From contig NZ_JAJJNF010000008.1 in assembly GCF_021245805.1 (NCBI RefSeq), positions 124,001-188,000 on the forward strand: a DNA stretch of 64,000 nucleotides, in the 5' to 3' direction. This DNA comes from Mangrovimonas futianensis. Its GTDB lineage: Bacteria; Bacteroidota; Bacteroidia; Flavobacteriales; Flavobacteriaceae. Both the position numbers and the translations under genes were made by a program. Positions 30,786 to 39,263 of this stretch are shown here, in pieces; position 1 is the first letter of the stretch; each line of letters begins with the position of its first letter. Under the pieces are notes generated by a model. That model did not search any database. It was given only the letters and a program-made list of their open reading frames with translations, and had not been told where the DNA came from.

Positions 30786-32345
30786 CTATTCTGCTTTGTC
30801 GACAACAATCCTATTTGGTCTATTGGCTATTTCCCAAGCGGTATAGAATACTAAACGTGTTCTTTTTTCCAATAAGTCATATCTGATTTTATCTGGAGTG
30901 TCAGAAGGCTGGTGGTAATCCTCATGAGTTCCGTTAAAATAGAAAATGACTGGAATGTTGTTTTTTGCAAAGTTATAATGGTCACTTCTGTAATAAAATC
31001 TATTCGGATCATTATCATCATTGAAAGTGTAGTCAAAAGCAATATTTAAATATTTTTTGTTCACTTCTTCTGAAATGTTATGTAATTCTGTACTCAATTT
31101 ATCACTACCAATTAAATAGACATAATTACCATCCGTCTCATCGTGTTTGGGATCTACACGACCAATCATATCGATGTTCAGGTTAGCAACGGTATTTGCC
31201 AATGGATAAACAGGATCAAAATCTGTATAATAACGGGAGCCTAAAAGTCCTTTTTCTTCACCGGTAACATTTAAAAATAGAATGGATCGCTTAGGGCCTT
31301 GTCCATTTTTTACAGCAGTTTGAAATGCTTCAGCAATTTCTAAAACGGCCACGGTACCAGAACCATCATCATCTGCACCATTGTAAACTTTTCCGTCCTT
31401 AATCCCCTCATGGTCCAAGTGGGCAGATATGACAATAAATTCGTTTGGTTTTTCAGAACCAGGAATGTAAGCCAATACGTTTTCAGAACTAAATTCCTCT
31501 GAAACATTTTTATAATCTAAAGATAATTTCGCTGGAATAACTTTAGCAGTTTCATCTTGATCAATTTCTGGAAGGATAGCCTGAGCCAAATCAGAATTGA
31601 CCATGAAATAAAACATATCTCCAGATTTCCCCTTTAAGCTCATGCTTTTTCGGCGATTGCTCCCAAAGCGACCTTTTGCCATTTCATAAAGCTGAGGGTT
31701 GTAATAGAAAACACATTTAGCCCCTTTTTCTTTGGCAAGATCTCTTTTAGACGCAAACTCCTGTCTAAAATTTGACCATTTTGAAGGCGTTGAATCTCCT
31801 GAAATGATGTAGGTTCCGTTTTCCGTTTTAGGCTCTCCAGATTTGATTAAAACAACCTTGTCTTTAACGTCTAATTGTGAATAATCTGAGTAATTGGAAT
31901 CCTCAATTCCGTATCCTGCAAAAACCACCTCATTGGCATTCAAAGAACCGTCCATGGCACTTGAAAGAGAAATAAAGTTATCTGTAATTTTGAACTCTTG
32001 ACCGTTAATGGTTAGGTTGACCTCTGGGGTGTCCAAAACTTCCAAGGGAACTTCTTGGAAATAGGTGCCATCAGGCATTCCACCCTTAATTCCCAGTTTT
32101 TTGTATTCCTCACGAATGTAATTAACTGCCATCTTTTGTCCTGGAGCACCAGTTTCCCTTCCTTCAAATTCATCTGAAGCATAGGTGTATAAATGATCCT
32201 TTAGTTCTTGAGATGTAATAGTGGCAGCATAAGTAGTTTCATCTGCTAACGGTACCGAAGGTTCTGAGCTACTGGTATTTGTTTTTTGTGAACCACAAGC
32301 CCAAAAGAGCTGTGCTACTAAAATAGAGAGTATTAGTTTTCTCAT
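30786..32345 (-). CDS. M28-family zinc aminopeptidase lipoprotein with PA-like insertion
   Basis: The 519-aa protein has lipoprotein signal LFWAC (Cys17). The N-terminal helical part has SDEFEGRETGAPGQKMAVNY; residues about 110-290 form a protease-associated-like insertion (VVFAGYGIEDSNYSDYSQLD, KDKVVLIKSGEP). The M28 catalytic domain carries the co-catalytic zinc ligands: ISAHLDHEG, YNGADDDGSGT, TGEEKGLLGS, NIDMIGR and a final His in HEDYHQPSDTPDK. It is an envelope-anchored exopeptidase releasing N-terminal amino acids. A paralogue lacking the insertion lies directly upstream. The promoter overlaps an inverted repeat (32375-32400). Confidence 0.93.
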   Translation of the reverse strand: MRKLILSILVAQLFWACGSQKTNTSSSEPSVPLADETTYAATITSQELKDHLYTYASDEFEGRETGAPGQKMAVNYIREEYKKLGIKGGMPDGTYFQEVPLEVLDTPEVNLTINGQEFKITDNFISLSSAMDGSLNANEVVFAGYGIEDSNYSDYSQLDVKDKVVLIKSGEPKTENGTYIISGDSTPSKWSNFRQEFASKRDLAKEKGAKCVFYYNPQLYEMAKGRFGSNRRKSMSLKGKSGDMFYFMVNSDLAQAILPEIDQDETAKVIPAKLSLDYKNVSEEFSSENVLAYIPGSEKPNEFIVISAHLDHEGIKDGKVYNGADDDGSGTVAVLEIAEAFQTAVKNGQGPKRSILFLNVTGEEKGLLGSRYYTDFDPVYPLANTVANLNIDMIGRVDPKHDETDGNYVYLIGSDKLSTELHNISEEVNKKYLNIAFDYTFNDDNDPNRFYYRSDHYNFAKNNIPVIFYFNGTHEDYHQPSDTPDKIRYDLLEKRTRLVFYTAWEIANRPNRIVVDKAE

Positions 32346-32370
32346 GAAATGAATTTTAATGTGTAGAAAA

Positions 32371-32400
32371 CAAATGTAAGCAATACAGGTAGTGCTTACA
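32371..32400 (-). promoter_or_regulatory. M28 peptidase promoter with inverted-repeat operator
   Basis: The minus-strand -7 box TACATTTG (32371-32378) is overlapped by a perfect 8-bp inverted repeat TGTAAGCA-N10-TGCTTACA (32375-32400). A bound regulator would block or position polymerase here. Confidence 0.6.
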
Positions 32401-32436
32401 GGTATTTTTTAAAAAATTAACAAGCTTTTTGATAAA

Positions 32437-33474
32437 TTAAAAGTCCTCATTCATAAGCAGCCTATTTTCCATATTAGCCAATTGCCATGTAGTGGCAAAA
32501 ATGAAACGAGCTCTTTTTTCAAGCAATTCATAATTAATTTTATCAGGTGTGTCAGTAGGTTGGTGGTAATCCTCGTGTTCTCCATTAAAATAGAAGATTA
32601 CAGGGATGTTGTTCTTGGCAAAATTGTAGTGGTCTGAGCGGTAATAATAACGATTTGGATCACTTTCATCATTATACTTATAATCCAAACTGAAATGGAA
32701 AAAGGTATTATTTATTTTTTCTGAAATATAGTGTAGTTCACGGCTCAATCTATCGGAGCCAATTAAGTATAAATAATTAGGATCATCTTCATGGCTGGGG
32801 TCCACGCGTCCTATCATATCAATGTTTAGATCAGCTATGGTTTGATCTAAAGGAAAAGCAGGATGCTCGGTATAATATTTAGATCCTTGTAGTCCTATTT
32901 CCTCTGCGGTGACATGTAAAAATAACACACTGCGTTTGGGTCCTTGATTTTTTTCCTTGGCTAGTTGAAAAGCTTCTGCAATTTCTAAAATAGCAGAAGT
33001 TCCCGAGCTGTTGTCATCTGCTCCATAAAAGATTTTTCCATCTTGTAGGCCCAAGTGGTCGTAGTGAGCCGAAACGATGACGACTTCTTCTGGTTTTTCG
33101 GTGCCTTTTATAAAGGCCAATACGTTTTCCGAAGCATTATATTTTTCAGGAAAATAATCCTTGGGTATCCTTTGAAAATAGATGGAATCCTCCATTGGTG
33201 AAGCAATATTCAAGGATTGGTAATAGCTTTTTAAAAATTCTGATGCTTGTTTTTGGCCTGTTTCTCCCGTCTCTCTGCCATAAAGTTCTTTATTAGCTAA
33301 AAATTCTAAATGAACTTTTAATTCGGGAGCAGTTATTGTTTGTGAAAATTCTAAAATAGCCGTACTGTCCTTAATATGAATACCATTTTTTAAAATGTCT
33401 ATTTTGTCAGAGTATTTTTGAGTGGCGCAAGAGCCAATAAGGGTGAGTATGGAAGCAATTAAAAAGGCTTTCAT
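32437..33474 (-). CDS. M28-family zinc peptidase lipoprotein (short paralogue)
   Basis: The 345-aa protein has lipobox LIGSC (Cys16). It keeps the N-terminal KELYGRETGETGQKQA and the whole catalytic domain: VSAHYDHLGLQDG, FYGADDNSSGT, TAEEIGLQGS, NIDMIGRVDPSHED and HEDYHQPTDTPDK. It lacks the roughly 170-residue PA-like insertion of the downstream paralogue. The two are tandem duplicates with long identical blocks (for example RSDHYNFAKNNIPVIFYFNG). Both are envelope exopeptidases; different insertions suggest different substrates. It is separated from the paralogue by 91 bp containing an independent promoter. Confidence 0.92.
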   Translation of the reverse strand: MKAFLIASILTLIGSCATQKYSDKIDILKNGIHIKDSTAILEFSQTITAPELKVHLEFLANKELYGRETGETGQKQASEFLKSYYQSLNIASPMEDSIYFQRIPKDYFPEKYNASENVLAFIKGTEKPEEVVIVSAHYDHLGLQDGKIFYGADDNSSGTSAILEIAEAFQLAKEKNQGPKRSVLFLHVTAEEIGLQGSKYYTEHPAFPLDQTIADLNIDMIGRVDPSHEDDPNYLYLIGSDRLSRELHYISEKINNTFFHFSLDYKYNDESDPNRYYYRSDHYNFAKNNIPVIFYFNGEHEDYHQPTDTPDKINYELLEKRARFIFATTWQLANMENRLLMNEDF

Positions 33475-33571
33475 AGGTATTGAATAATAGCTTATTAGTT
33501 CAAATAAAGCAAAAAAAAAGGGAACCCGGAAAGATTCTCTTTTTTATTTATTCATGTTTTATAAATGATGA

Positions 33572-34006
33572 TTATAAATCCTCATCTTCAATGTCAAGGT
33601 CATCGAGTTCATTAGTATCAACATCTTCCAATTCATCTGTTTCGATACCGTCTAATTCTTCGACTTCAATACCATCGATTTCTTCTGTGTCTAGGCCTTC
33701 TAAAATCTCCATGGAATCTTCAACCGATTCTTCTTCCTTTTTCTCAAGCGCCTCTGTATTTCCAACCTCGGTTTCTGTGAAAATAGATTTGTAAGTAGCA
33801 ATGGATAAAGCAATTATAGTCAGTAAAAAGGCTAATTGAACAGTATGTTTGGGCTGGTTGTTTTTATTGGCAAAATAAAAAGCTGCTAATCCAAAAATAA
33901 GCGACCCAATCGCGGGTATAAATGCCAAATTTGAAAGCGGTAAAACAGATAAAATAACCGCTAATATAGAGCTAATAATAGCTAAGATAGTTAGTGCTTT
34001 TTTCAT
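33572..34006 (-). CDS. Small membrane protein with acidic repetitive C-terminus
   Basis: The 144-aa protein has three hydrophobic segments (about 5-24, 28-47 and 56-75). A hydrophilic tail of about 65 residues follows, almost entirely Glu, Asp, Leu, Ile and Val, built on units like LDTEEIDGIEVEELDGIETD. I do not recognise a named family. The tail is probably disordered and could bind cations or basic partners. It lies 2 bp downstream of the DUF3108 gene on the same strand, so the two are co-transcribed. Confidence 0.75.
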   Translation of the reverse strand: MKKALTILAIISSILAVILSVLPLSNLAFIPAIGSLIFGLAAFYFANKNNQPKHTVQLAFLLTIIALSIATYKSIFTETEVGNTEALEKKEEESVEDSMEILEGLDTEEIDGIEVEELDGIETDELEDVDTNELDDLDIEDEDL

Positions 34007-34008
34007 AA

Positions 34009-34785
34009 TTAATTTTTTAGTCCTGAAGCGGATTTTATTTTTAATTCTCCGTTACCCACAGCAATTTTAAATTTAGCAAATACAGGAATTTTATTGGCAT
34101 CTGCTGTAAGCCAAAGCAAATTATCATTAGATCCTTTCAAAACATCATTGTTCATTGAAATAGATAATTTATGACACATTTTACTTCCTAAAGCAGTACT
34201 CAATTGTTCTTGTCCCAAGTTTTTAATGTTAACCACATGTTCTTTATTATCGAAAATGACTTTGAAGGTTTTGGAAGTTCCTTTTTGAAATTGCGAAAAA
34301 TCAATATTACGAATGTTATAAATGGTTGAAACGATATCTCTGGTTGATGATCCTATAGACACATTTTTCTTTTCCTCCCAAATCTCTCCTTTACCATTTC
34401 TTTTCTTTTTAAGACTTTTTACAGTATGCGTCTTATGGCTGAAGGTGTATTGCATAAATTTGTAATAGCCGCCTTCATCAATATCTCGTTTATATAGATA
34501 GGGCGTTAATGATCTTGGACTCACATAGCTTTCATATAAATCGCGAATTTTAAAGAAACTATCCCATTTGGAATAGGTTGTTGCAGTACATTTTAATCGA
34601 AGTAAGGTAGTTTTTGACGTCTTGACAGGACTCGTTTCCATTTTCACCTCTGCCAAATCGGTTAAAATCCCAGACATATTGTAAGAAGCCGTAAAAACCA
34701 ATTTTTCTGAAGTACCAATGGCTGTATTTTGGGAAAAAAGGGATACATGAAATAGGATTAGGGCTAAAATTAAAAGTCGCTGCAT
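34009..34785 (-). CDS. DUF3108 domain-containing exported protein
   Basis: The 258-aa protein has a signal peptide (MQRLLILALILFHVSLFSQ). The mature part fits DUF3108: GTSEKLVFTASYNMSGILTDLAEVKME, SFFKIRDLYESYV, TRDIVSTIYNIRNIDF and a C-terminal LLWLTADANKIPVFAKFKI. The family is thought to form a beta-rich periplasmic fold related to LolA/LppX-like lipid carriers, but the function is unproven. It is followed 2 bp later by the acidic-tail membrane protein. Confidence 0.85.
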   Translation of the reverse strand: MQRLLILALILFHVSLFSQNTAIGTSEKLVFTASYNMSGILTDLAEVKMETSPVKTSKTTLLRLKCTATTYSKWDSFFKIRDLYESYVSPRSLTPYLYKRDIDEGGYYKFMQYTFSHKTHTVKSLKKKRNGKGEIWEEKKNVSIGSSTRDIVSTIYNIRNIDFSQFQKGTSKTFKVIFDNKEHVVNIKNLGQEQLSTALGSKMCHKLSISMNNDVLKGSNDNLLWLTADANKIPVFAKFKIAVGNGELKIKSASGLKN

Positions 34786-34852
34786 ACAGTAGTTTTGAAT
34801 AGTAACGTAAAGCTAAACATATATTGTACCAAAGATATTATTTATCATAAAA

Positions 34853-34875
34853 AAAGCGACCCGAAGGTCGCTTTT
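34853..34875 (-). terminator. Terminator after the CCC-motif gene
   Basis: AAAGCGACC (34853-34861) pairs with GGTCGCTTT (34866-34874), with a 4-nt CGAA loop and a T-run on the minus strand. Confidence 0.92.
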
Positions 34876-34894
34876 ATAAGATGTAATCCAATTT

Positions 34895-35236
34895 TTATTG
34901 GTTTTGTTGTTGGCTCTGGAATTCTTCCATGGCTCTTTGATATTCTTCCATCATGCCTTCTATTCCGCCACCAGTAGCTATTTTATAAATACTCCAGATA
35001 AGAGTTAAAACATTGATGATTAATATAACTAGAGCCACTATTTTGGCCGTTTGCATTGCTTTAACACTGCTTGGTTCAAAGGCTTCAGGATTGGCCTTGA
35101 CTTTATTCAACTTATTGTTGGCAATAAAAAAGGCTGCTCCAGATAAAATAAATCCTGATCCCCAAATACAGCAGCAGGGAAGTGCCAAAAGGGCTAATAC
35201 ATAAACTAAAGTTGGATTGAGTTTTTCTTGTTCCAT
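34895..35236 (-). CDS. CCC-motif membrane protein
   Basis: The 113-aa protein has a first hydrophobic segment containing three consecutive cysteines (LALLALPCCCIWGSGFIL) and a second membrane helix (about 67-88, IVALVILIINVLTLIWSI). A conserved linker (NNKLNKVKANPEAFE) separates them, and the tail is Glu/Gln-rich. This is the CCC-motif membrane protein family of Flavobacteriia. The role is unknown; it habitually neighbours DUF2752 proteins, as here (12 bp downstream of one). Confidence 0.82.
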   Translation of the reverse strand: MEQEKLNPTLVYVLALLALPCCCIWGSGFILSGAAFFIANNKLNKVKANPEAFEPSSVKAMQTAKIVALVILIINVLTLIWSIYKIATGGGIEGMMEEYQRAMEEFQSQQQNQ

Positions 35237-35248
35237 AAAGAGATTGTT

Positions 35249-35533
35249 TTAATGGCTTAATTTGATGATATAATTAGTAATAATGATTACCACATTTAGA
35301 ATGACAAGGCCACCCATGACCTTATGATCATTTTTAAATTTGTAGTATTTGTTAAATATAAAAAAGAGAACCAAAAGAATGAGTGTAAAAATAGCAGGAT
35401 ACATATAAAAGGCACCACTAAAATCTCCCTTGGTAATCATTATGGCAGAGCGCTGTATACCACATCCTGGACATTCAAATCCCAAAAGTGTTTTATTTAG
35501 ACATGGCAGCATGTAATTATCAAGAGAAGACAT
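35249..35533 (-). CDS. DUF2752 membrane protein
   Basis: ATG at 35533 gives 94 aa. The longer frame to 35563 starts with TTG and lacks family support. The protein has the DUF2752 core LNKTLLGFECPGCGIQRSAIMI with its CPxCG pair, followed by two membrane helices (FYMYPAIFTLILLVLFFIF; VMGGLVILNVVIIITNYII). The Cys pair suggests metal or redox chemistry at the membrane, but no function is established. It is first in the two-gene operon with the CCC-motif gene. Confidence 0.85.
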   Translation of the reverse strand: MSSLDNYMLPCLNKTLLGFECPGCGIQRSAIMITKGDFSGAFYMYPAIFTLILLVLFFIFNKYYKFKNDHKVMGGLVILNVVIIITNYIIKLSH

Positions 35534-35625
35534 GATTATATTCTTTGTTCCGTTTTTTAACAACTTGAAAAGTACTTAATTAAACAATGGATTCAAAAAT
35601 ATTTTTCAGCTAAAAAGAGTTGGAT

Positions 35626-35633
35626 TATTTTTG
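35626..35633 (+). promoter_or_regulatory. -7 element for the Smr operon
   Basis: TATTTTTG is an exact TAnnTTTG, 45 bp before ATG 35679. It overlaps the TTG that would open the longer frame, arguing for the internal ATG. Confidence 0.55.
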
Positions 35634-35678
35634 CCAAGTATATTTAATAAAATAATAGGACTCCTTTTAAAGAAAGTT

Positions 35679-35873
35679 ATGCCAAAATACGTCAACTATA
35701 TTATAATCCTTTTGGGAGCTTGTGTAGCTATTTACGCCAAAGCAGGTGAGGAACAAAATCAAGTGGTTTTGATCATAGGAATTGCTTTATTGATGGTTGG
35801 GTTGTACCGAATATCAACAGGAATTCAAAGTAAAAGGGATCGAGAAGACGATAACAATTCAACGGATCAATAG
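35679..35873 (+). CDS. Small membrane protein, unknown function
   Basis: The protein is 64 aa from ATG 35679 (MPKYVNYIIILLGACVAIYA). It has two hydrophobic segments (about 5-20 and 27-42) and a charged C-terminus (KRDREDDNNSTDQ). The frame extends to TTG 35631, but the promoter overlaps that codon. I do not recognise the family. It precedes the Smr gene with a 2-bp gap and is therefore co-transcribed with it. Confidence 0.7.
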   Translation: MPKYVNYIIILLGACVAIYAKAGEEQNQVVLIIGIALLMVGLYRISTGIQSKRDREDDNNSTDQ

Positions 35874-35875
35874 TC

Positions 35876-36424
35876 GTGGCAATAAAAAGAGGCAGCATAG
35901 TATCATTAATGGACGAAGACCTCACTGGGGTGGTAACCTCAATCAAAGGTGGTCAAGCTACAATCAAAACGGAAGACGGTTTTGAAATGGTTTTTCCTGT
36001 CTCTGATTTGGTTTTAATTTCGGAAGACCTCAATTTTATGGATAGTCCAGAGTTTGATTTGAATGAAAAGGAGGAAGGAAAGCGTAAGCCTAAACAAGTC
36101 AGAAAAGGGAAGGAAAAATTTCAACCACCTATGGAGGTGGACTTGCATATTCATCAAATAACAGATAAGTCTGGCATGATGTCTAATCATGACATGTTGA
36201 GTTTGCAATTGGACGTGGCTAGACAACGCTTGGAATTTGCCATACGAAATAGAATACCCAAAGTTGTTTTTATACACGGAGTTGGAGAAGGGGTATTAAA
36301 ATTAGAATTGGAATACCTCTTTGGAAGGTACGATAATGTTAAGTTTTATGACGCCAACTACCAAAAATATGGATTGGGGGCTACCGAGGTTTACATCTAT
36401 CAAAATATACCAACTACCTATTGA
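35876..36424 (+). CDS. Smr-domain protein (DUF2027-type)
   Basis: The 182-aa protein starts at GTG 35876, immediately after the preceding stop. The N-terminal part (about 1-55) is a small beta-barrel-like domain (RGSIVSLMDEDLTGVVTSI, TEDGFEMVFPVSDLV). A basic linker (KRKPKQVRKGKEKF) leads into a C-terminal Smr domain: MEVDLHIHQIT and the HGxG motif VFIHGVGEGVLK. Smr domains nick branched or single-stranded nucleic acids and occur in MutS2. This is the stand-alone Bacteroidota form. Its end overlaps the convergent lipoprotein gene by 7 bp. Confidence 0.9.
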   Translation: MAIKRGSIVSLMDEDLTGVVTSIKGGQATIKTEDGFEMVFPVSDLVLISEDLNFMDSPEFDLNEKEEGKRKPKQVRKGKEKFQPPMEVDLHIHQITDKSGMMSNHDMLSLQLDVARQRLEFAIRNRIPKVVFIHGVGEGVLKLELEYLFGRYDNVKFYDANYQKYGLGATEVYIYQNIPTTY

Positions 36425-37383
36425 AAAGGAGGGGTTACAGTTCTAGTATAGGATGTAGGAACATCACTGGAACTCTGCAATTCCCCAAAATCAAAAGTAT
36501 CCTGTTCTAAAAACTCAAAAGTAACGTTGTTGACCTCCAGGTGAATGGAAAAATTCAAAGACATGTTATGGGGTCTGTAAGCAGTTGCGGGAACAGTAGT
36601 AGCTACATCCGAGTTTAAATAATCGGCCACATTAGGATTTGTAAAATCGTTGGAAGGATTGTTATCCTGTGTGATGTTTTCTTCATCAATGGTTAAAACA
36701 AAATCGCCATCGTCGTCGTTATCTAAATAATTGGGAATACCATCTCCGTCGGTATCCACTGGATTGGTCAATGGATCGCCATCAACGTCATCGTCATTAT
36801 CCCCATCTCCATTGGCATCCACCAAATCATTATCATCTAATTCCACAATGGTCAAAATGTTGTCTCCATCATCATCAGCATCCAAAAAATTAGGAATACC
36901 GTCACCATCCGTGTCATCATCATATAAATCTCCATTGCCATTTATATCTTCCAGTTCTGCTGGAACACCATCGTTGTCATCTTGCAACAAGGCTATCGTT
37001 AAGATATAGGAACTTGAACTTACATAATCTTGATTGATTTGCAGATCTGCTGGGGGCACATCATTACAAAATATATTATTGATATTATCACGATTGTAGG
37101 TTCGGTAATTAAAAGTTCCAGATCCGGTCAAACTTTCATTAACCAATTGAACCAATAGTTCATTTTCATCAACAAATTCTAATTGAAAAATGTCATTTAA
37201 AACGTCTGCATCATCTACATAAAGCGAGAGGGACTCGGTAGGGTCTTCCTTGGTTTTATAAAATACGGTTTGCCCACAAGCATAGAACTCATCATCAAAA
37301 TCAATATTTATGGTTAAAACATCACCGTCATCACAAGCAAACACCAAGAAGGCCAAGGAAAAAAGAGCAAGAAATTTTTGCAT
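36418..37383 (-). CDS. Lipoprotein with thrombospondin-type-3-like calcium repeats
   Basis: The 321-aa protein has lipobox AFLVFAC (Cys17) followed by acidic residues. The middle (about 130-245) consists of Asp-rich calcium-binding repeats of the thrombospondin type 3 kind: DTDGDGIPNFLDADDDGDNI and DTDGDGIPNYLDNDDDGDF, with NGNGD/ANGDGDND units. The flanking parts are beta-rich and unassigned. It is likely surface-exposed and calcium-stabilised. The 3' end overlaps the convergent Smr gene by 7 bp. The function is unknown. Confidence 0.85.
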   Translation of the reverse strand: MQKFLALFSLAFLVFACDDGDVLTINIDFDDEFYACGQTVFYKTKEDPTESLSLYVDDADVLNDIFQLEFVDENELLVQLVNESLTGSGTFNYRTYNRDNINNIFCNDVPPADLQINQDYVSSSSYILTIALLQDDNDGVPAELEDINGNGDLYDDDTDGDGIPNFLDADDDGDNILTIVELDDNDLVDANGDGDNDDDVDGDPLTNPVDTDGDGIPNYLDNDDDGDFVLTIDEENITQDNNPSNDFTNPNVADYLNSDVATTVPATAYRPHNMSLNFSIHLEVNNVTFEFLEQDTFDFGELQSSSDVPTSYTRTVTPPFQ

Positions 37384-37438
37384 AACATAAGTTTAGTTAG
37401 CAAAAATAAAAGTTTTACCAAATATACGTAGGCCATCC

Positions 37439-37468
37439 TTGTTAATAATTTTATTTGCGGTAATTTTG
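37439..37468 (+). promoter_or_regulatory. Cysteine desulfurase promoter
   Basis: TTG (37439-37441), a 19-bp spacer and TAATTTTG (37461-37468) are a perfect -33/-7 pair. They lie inside the longer open frame, fixing the start at ATG 37499. Confidence 0.82.
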
Positions 37469-37498
37469 CAAACCTTAGAAACAAATGTCAAAAAACTT

Positions 37499-38647
37499 AT
37501 GAAATCTGTATATTTTGATAGTGCTGCAACAACACAAGTGAGGGAGGAAGTGATCCATGATATGATGGAGGTGCTGCAGAAAAATTACGGAAATCCATCT
37601 TCAACTCATGCTTTTGGTAGGTCGTCAAAAACAATTGTCGAATCAGCAAGAAAAACCATAGCCAAGTATTTGAATGCGTTACCTCAAGAAATTATTTTCA
37701 CATCAGGAGGAACAGAAGCTGATAATATGATTTTGCGATGTGCTGTTAGAGATGCTGGTGTAAAAACAATTATTACATCACCCATTGAACACCATGCTGT
37801 TCTTCATACTGTGGAGGAATTGGAAAAGGAATATGGAATTCAAGGTAAGATGGTTAAATTACAAGCTTGCGGTAGTCCGGATTTGGAAGATTTAGAGCGT
37901 TTATTACAAGCAGATGATTCAAAAAAACTTGTGAGTTTGATGCATGTAAATAATGAGGTTGGAAATATTTTGGATATCAAAAAAGTGGCAGAGCTTTGTA
38001 AAGAAAACAATACTTTGTTTCATAGTGATACGGTACAGTCTGTAGGGCATTTTGAATGGGATGTACAAGATGTGCCTATTGATTTTATGACGGCTGCAGC
38101 CCACAAATTCCATGGTCCTAAAGGTATAGGGTTTGCGTTTATTCGTAAAAATAGTGGTTTGAAACCGCTTATTTTTGGCGGATCTCAAGAACGTGGTTTT
38201 AGAGCTGGTACTGAAGGAGTTCATAATATCAAAGGATTGGAGACTGCTTTTAAACTGGCTTATGACCATCTAGAGGAAGAAAGAGCTTATGTACAATCTA
38301 TTAAGGATTATTTCAAGGAAGAGATTAAATCGGAAATTCCTGAGGTTAAATTTAATGGCAATTGTGGTGATTCTGTTAAGAGCACTTATACGTTGATTAA
38401 TGTATGTTTGCCCATGACACCTGAAAAGGCAGTAACCTTACAGTTTCAAATGGATTTAAAAGGTATTGCTTGTTCTAAAGGAAGTGCTTGCCAAAGTGGT
38501 AGCAGTAAGGGATCACATGTTTTGGAACACATTCTAAGTGATGAGGATTTATTAAAACCTTCACTGCGTTTTTCATTTAGTAAATACAATACCAAAGAGG
38601 ATGTTGATTACGTGGTTGAGGTATTAAAAGAAGTTGTAAACTCTTAA
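37499..38647 (+). CDS. Cysteine desulfurase (NifS/IscS family)
   Basis: The protein is 382 aa from ATG 37499 (MKSVYFDSAATTQV); the upstream frame to 37439 is promoter. The fold-type I PLP enzyme has FDSAATT, FTSGGTEADN, SPIEHHAV, DTVQSVGH, the PLP-lysine motif AAHKFHGPKG (Lys203) and the persulfide loop CSKGSACQSGSS (Cys331). It takes sulfur from cysteine for Fe-S clusters or thio-modifications. Transcribed alone, not in an isc or suf cluster here, so the acceptor is unknown. Confidence 0.93.
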   Translation: MKSVYFDSAATTQVREEVIHDMMEVLQKNYGNPSSTHAFGRSSKTIVESARKTIAKYLNALPQEIIFTSGGTEADNMILRCAVRDAGVKTIITSPIEHHAVLHTVEELEKEYGIQGKMVKLQACGSPDLEDLERLLQADDSKKLVSLMHVNNEVGNILDIKKVAELCKENNTLFHSDTVQSVGHFEWDVQDVPIDFMTAAAHKFHGPKGIGFAFIRKNSGLKPLIFGGSQERGFRAGTEGVHNIKGLETAFKLAYDHLEEERAYVQSIKDYFKEEIKSEIPEVKFNGNCGDSVKSTYTLINVCLPMTPEKAVTLQFQMDLKGIACSKGSACQSGSSKGSHVLEHILSDEDLLKPSLRFSFSKYNTKEDVDYVVEVLKEVVNS

Positions 38648-38678
38648 TGAAACTATAATAGTTCAGATAAACAAAATG

Positions 38679-38705
38679 GGCTGTTTGATAAACAGCCGAT
38701 TTTTT
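38679..38705. terminator. Bidirectional terminator between cysteine desulfurase and uspA
   Basis: GGCTGTTT (38679-38686) and AAACAGCC (38690-38697) form an 8-bp stem with loop GAT. A T-run follows on the plus strand; the minus strand has a shorter T-rich tail. Confidence 0.88.
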
Positions 38706-39139
38706 TATTTATAAGGAATAACCAAAATAGGTATTTTGGACTCATTTAAAACTTCAGAAGACACACTACCTATGAATGCTTGGTAGAAAATATTGTGATC
38801 GTGATGACCTACTATAATTAGTTCGGAATTCAAATCTTCAGCTTTTTCAAGCAATGTTTTAACGGTTTCACCTTGAATCAACAAGGCTTCCGCTTCGATT
38901 CCCTTATTTACAAGTTCCCCAGCATATTCTTGAATTTTCTTGTGTTCATCCCTTAGTTCCTCGGCTCGGGTTTCCCGTATGTAATCTGGGCCCACTTCAT
39001 ATCCAACAAAATCTGGATCTGGAGCTGCAATATGAACAAGCCATAATTTTGAATTAAAAGCTTTAGAAAAGCTATAGGCCTTGTCTAACACAAGCTGTTC
39101 ATTGTCTTTAAAATCGATGGCAACAACTATGTTTTTCAT
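38705..39139 (-). CDS. Universal stress protein (UspA family)
   Basis: The 144-aa protein starts MKNIVVAIDFKDNEQLVLDK and ends with SELIIVGHHDHNIFYQAFIGSVSSEVLNESKIPILVIP. This is the UspA fold with the ATP-binding GxxG(x9)G(S/T) region (GHHDHN ... GSVSSEV), although the first Gly motif is degenerate. It is a cytoplasmic dimeric stress protein. It is a single-gene unit, convergent with the cysteine desulfurase. Confidence 0.93.
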   Translation of the reverse strand: MKNIVVAIDFKDNEQLVLDKAYSFSKAFNSKLWLVHIAAPDPDFVGYEVGPDYIRETRAEELRDEHKKIQEYAGELVNKGIEAEALLIQGETVKTLLEKAEDLNSELIIVGHHDHNIFYQAFIGSVSSEVLNESKIPILVIPYK

Positions 39140-39263
39140 TACGTAAGGGTTTAAAACTTAAATTTAGTGAAAAACGCTGTAAAATTAGCTTTTCGAGCTG
39201 TTTTAATGTGGTCTAAAAGTTTGCCTCTAATCAAGTTTTAAATGATTACTTGTTTGACTGAGC

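Noticed and set aside
33519..33540. Possible terminator after the acidic-tail membrane protein gene
   Set aside because: Only a 6-bp stem with one mismatch on the relevant strand; too weak to list as a feature.
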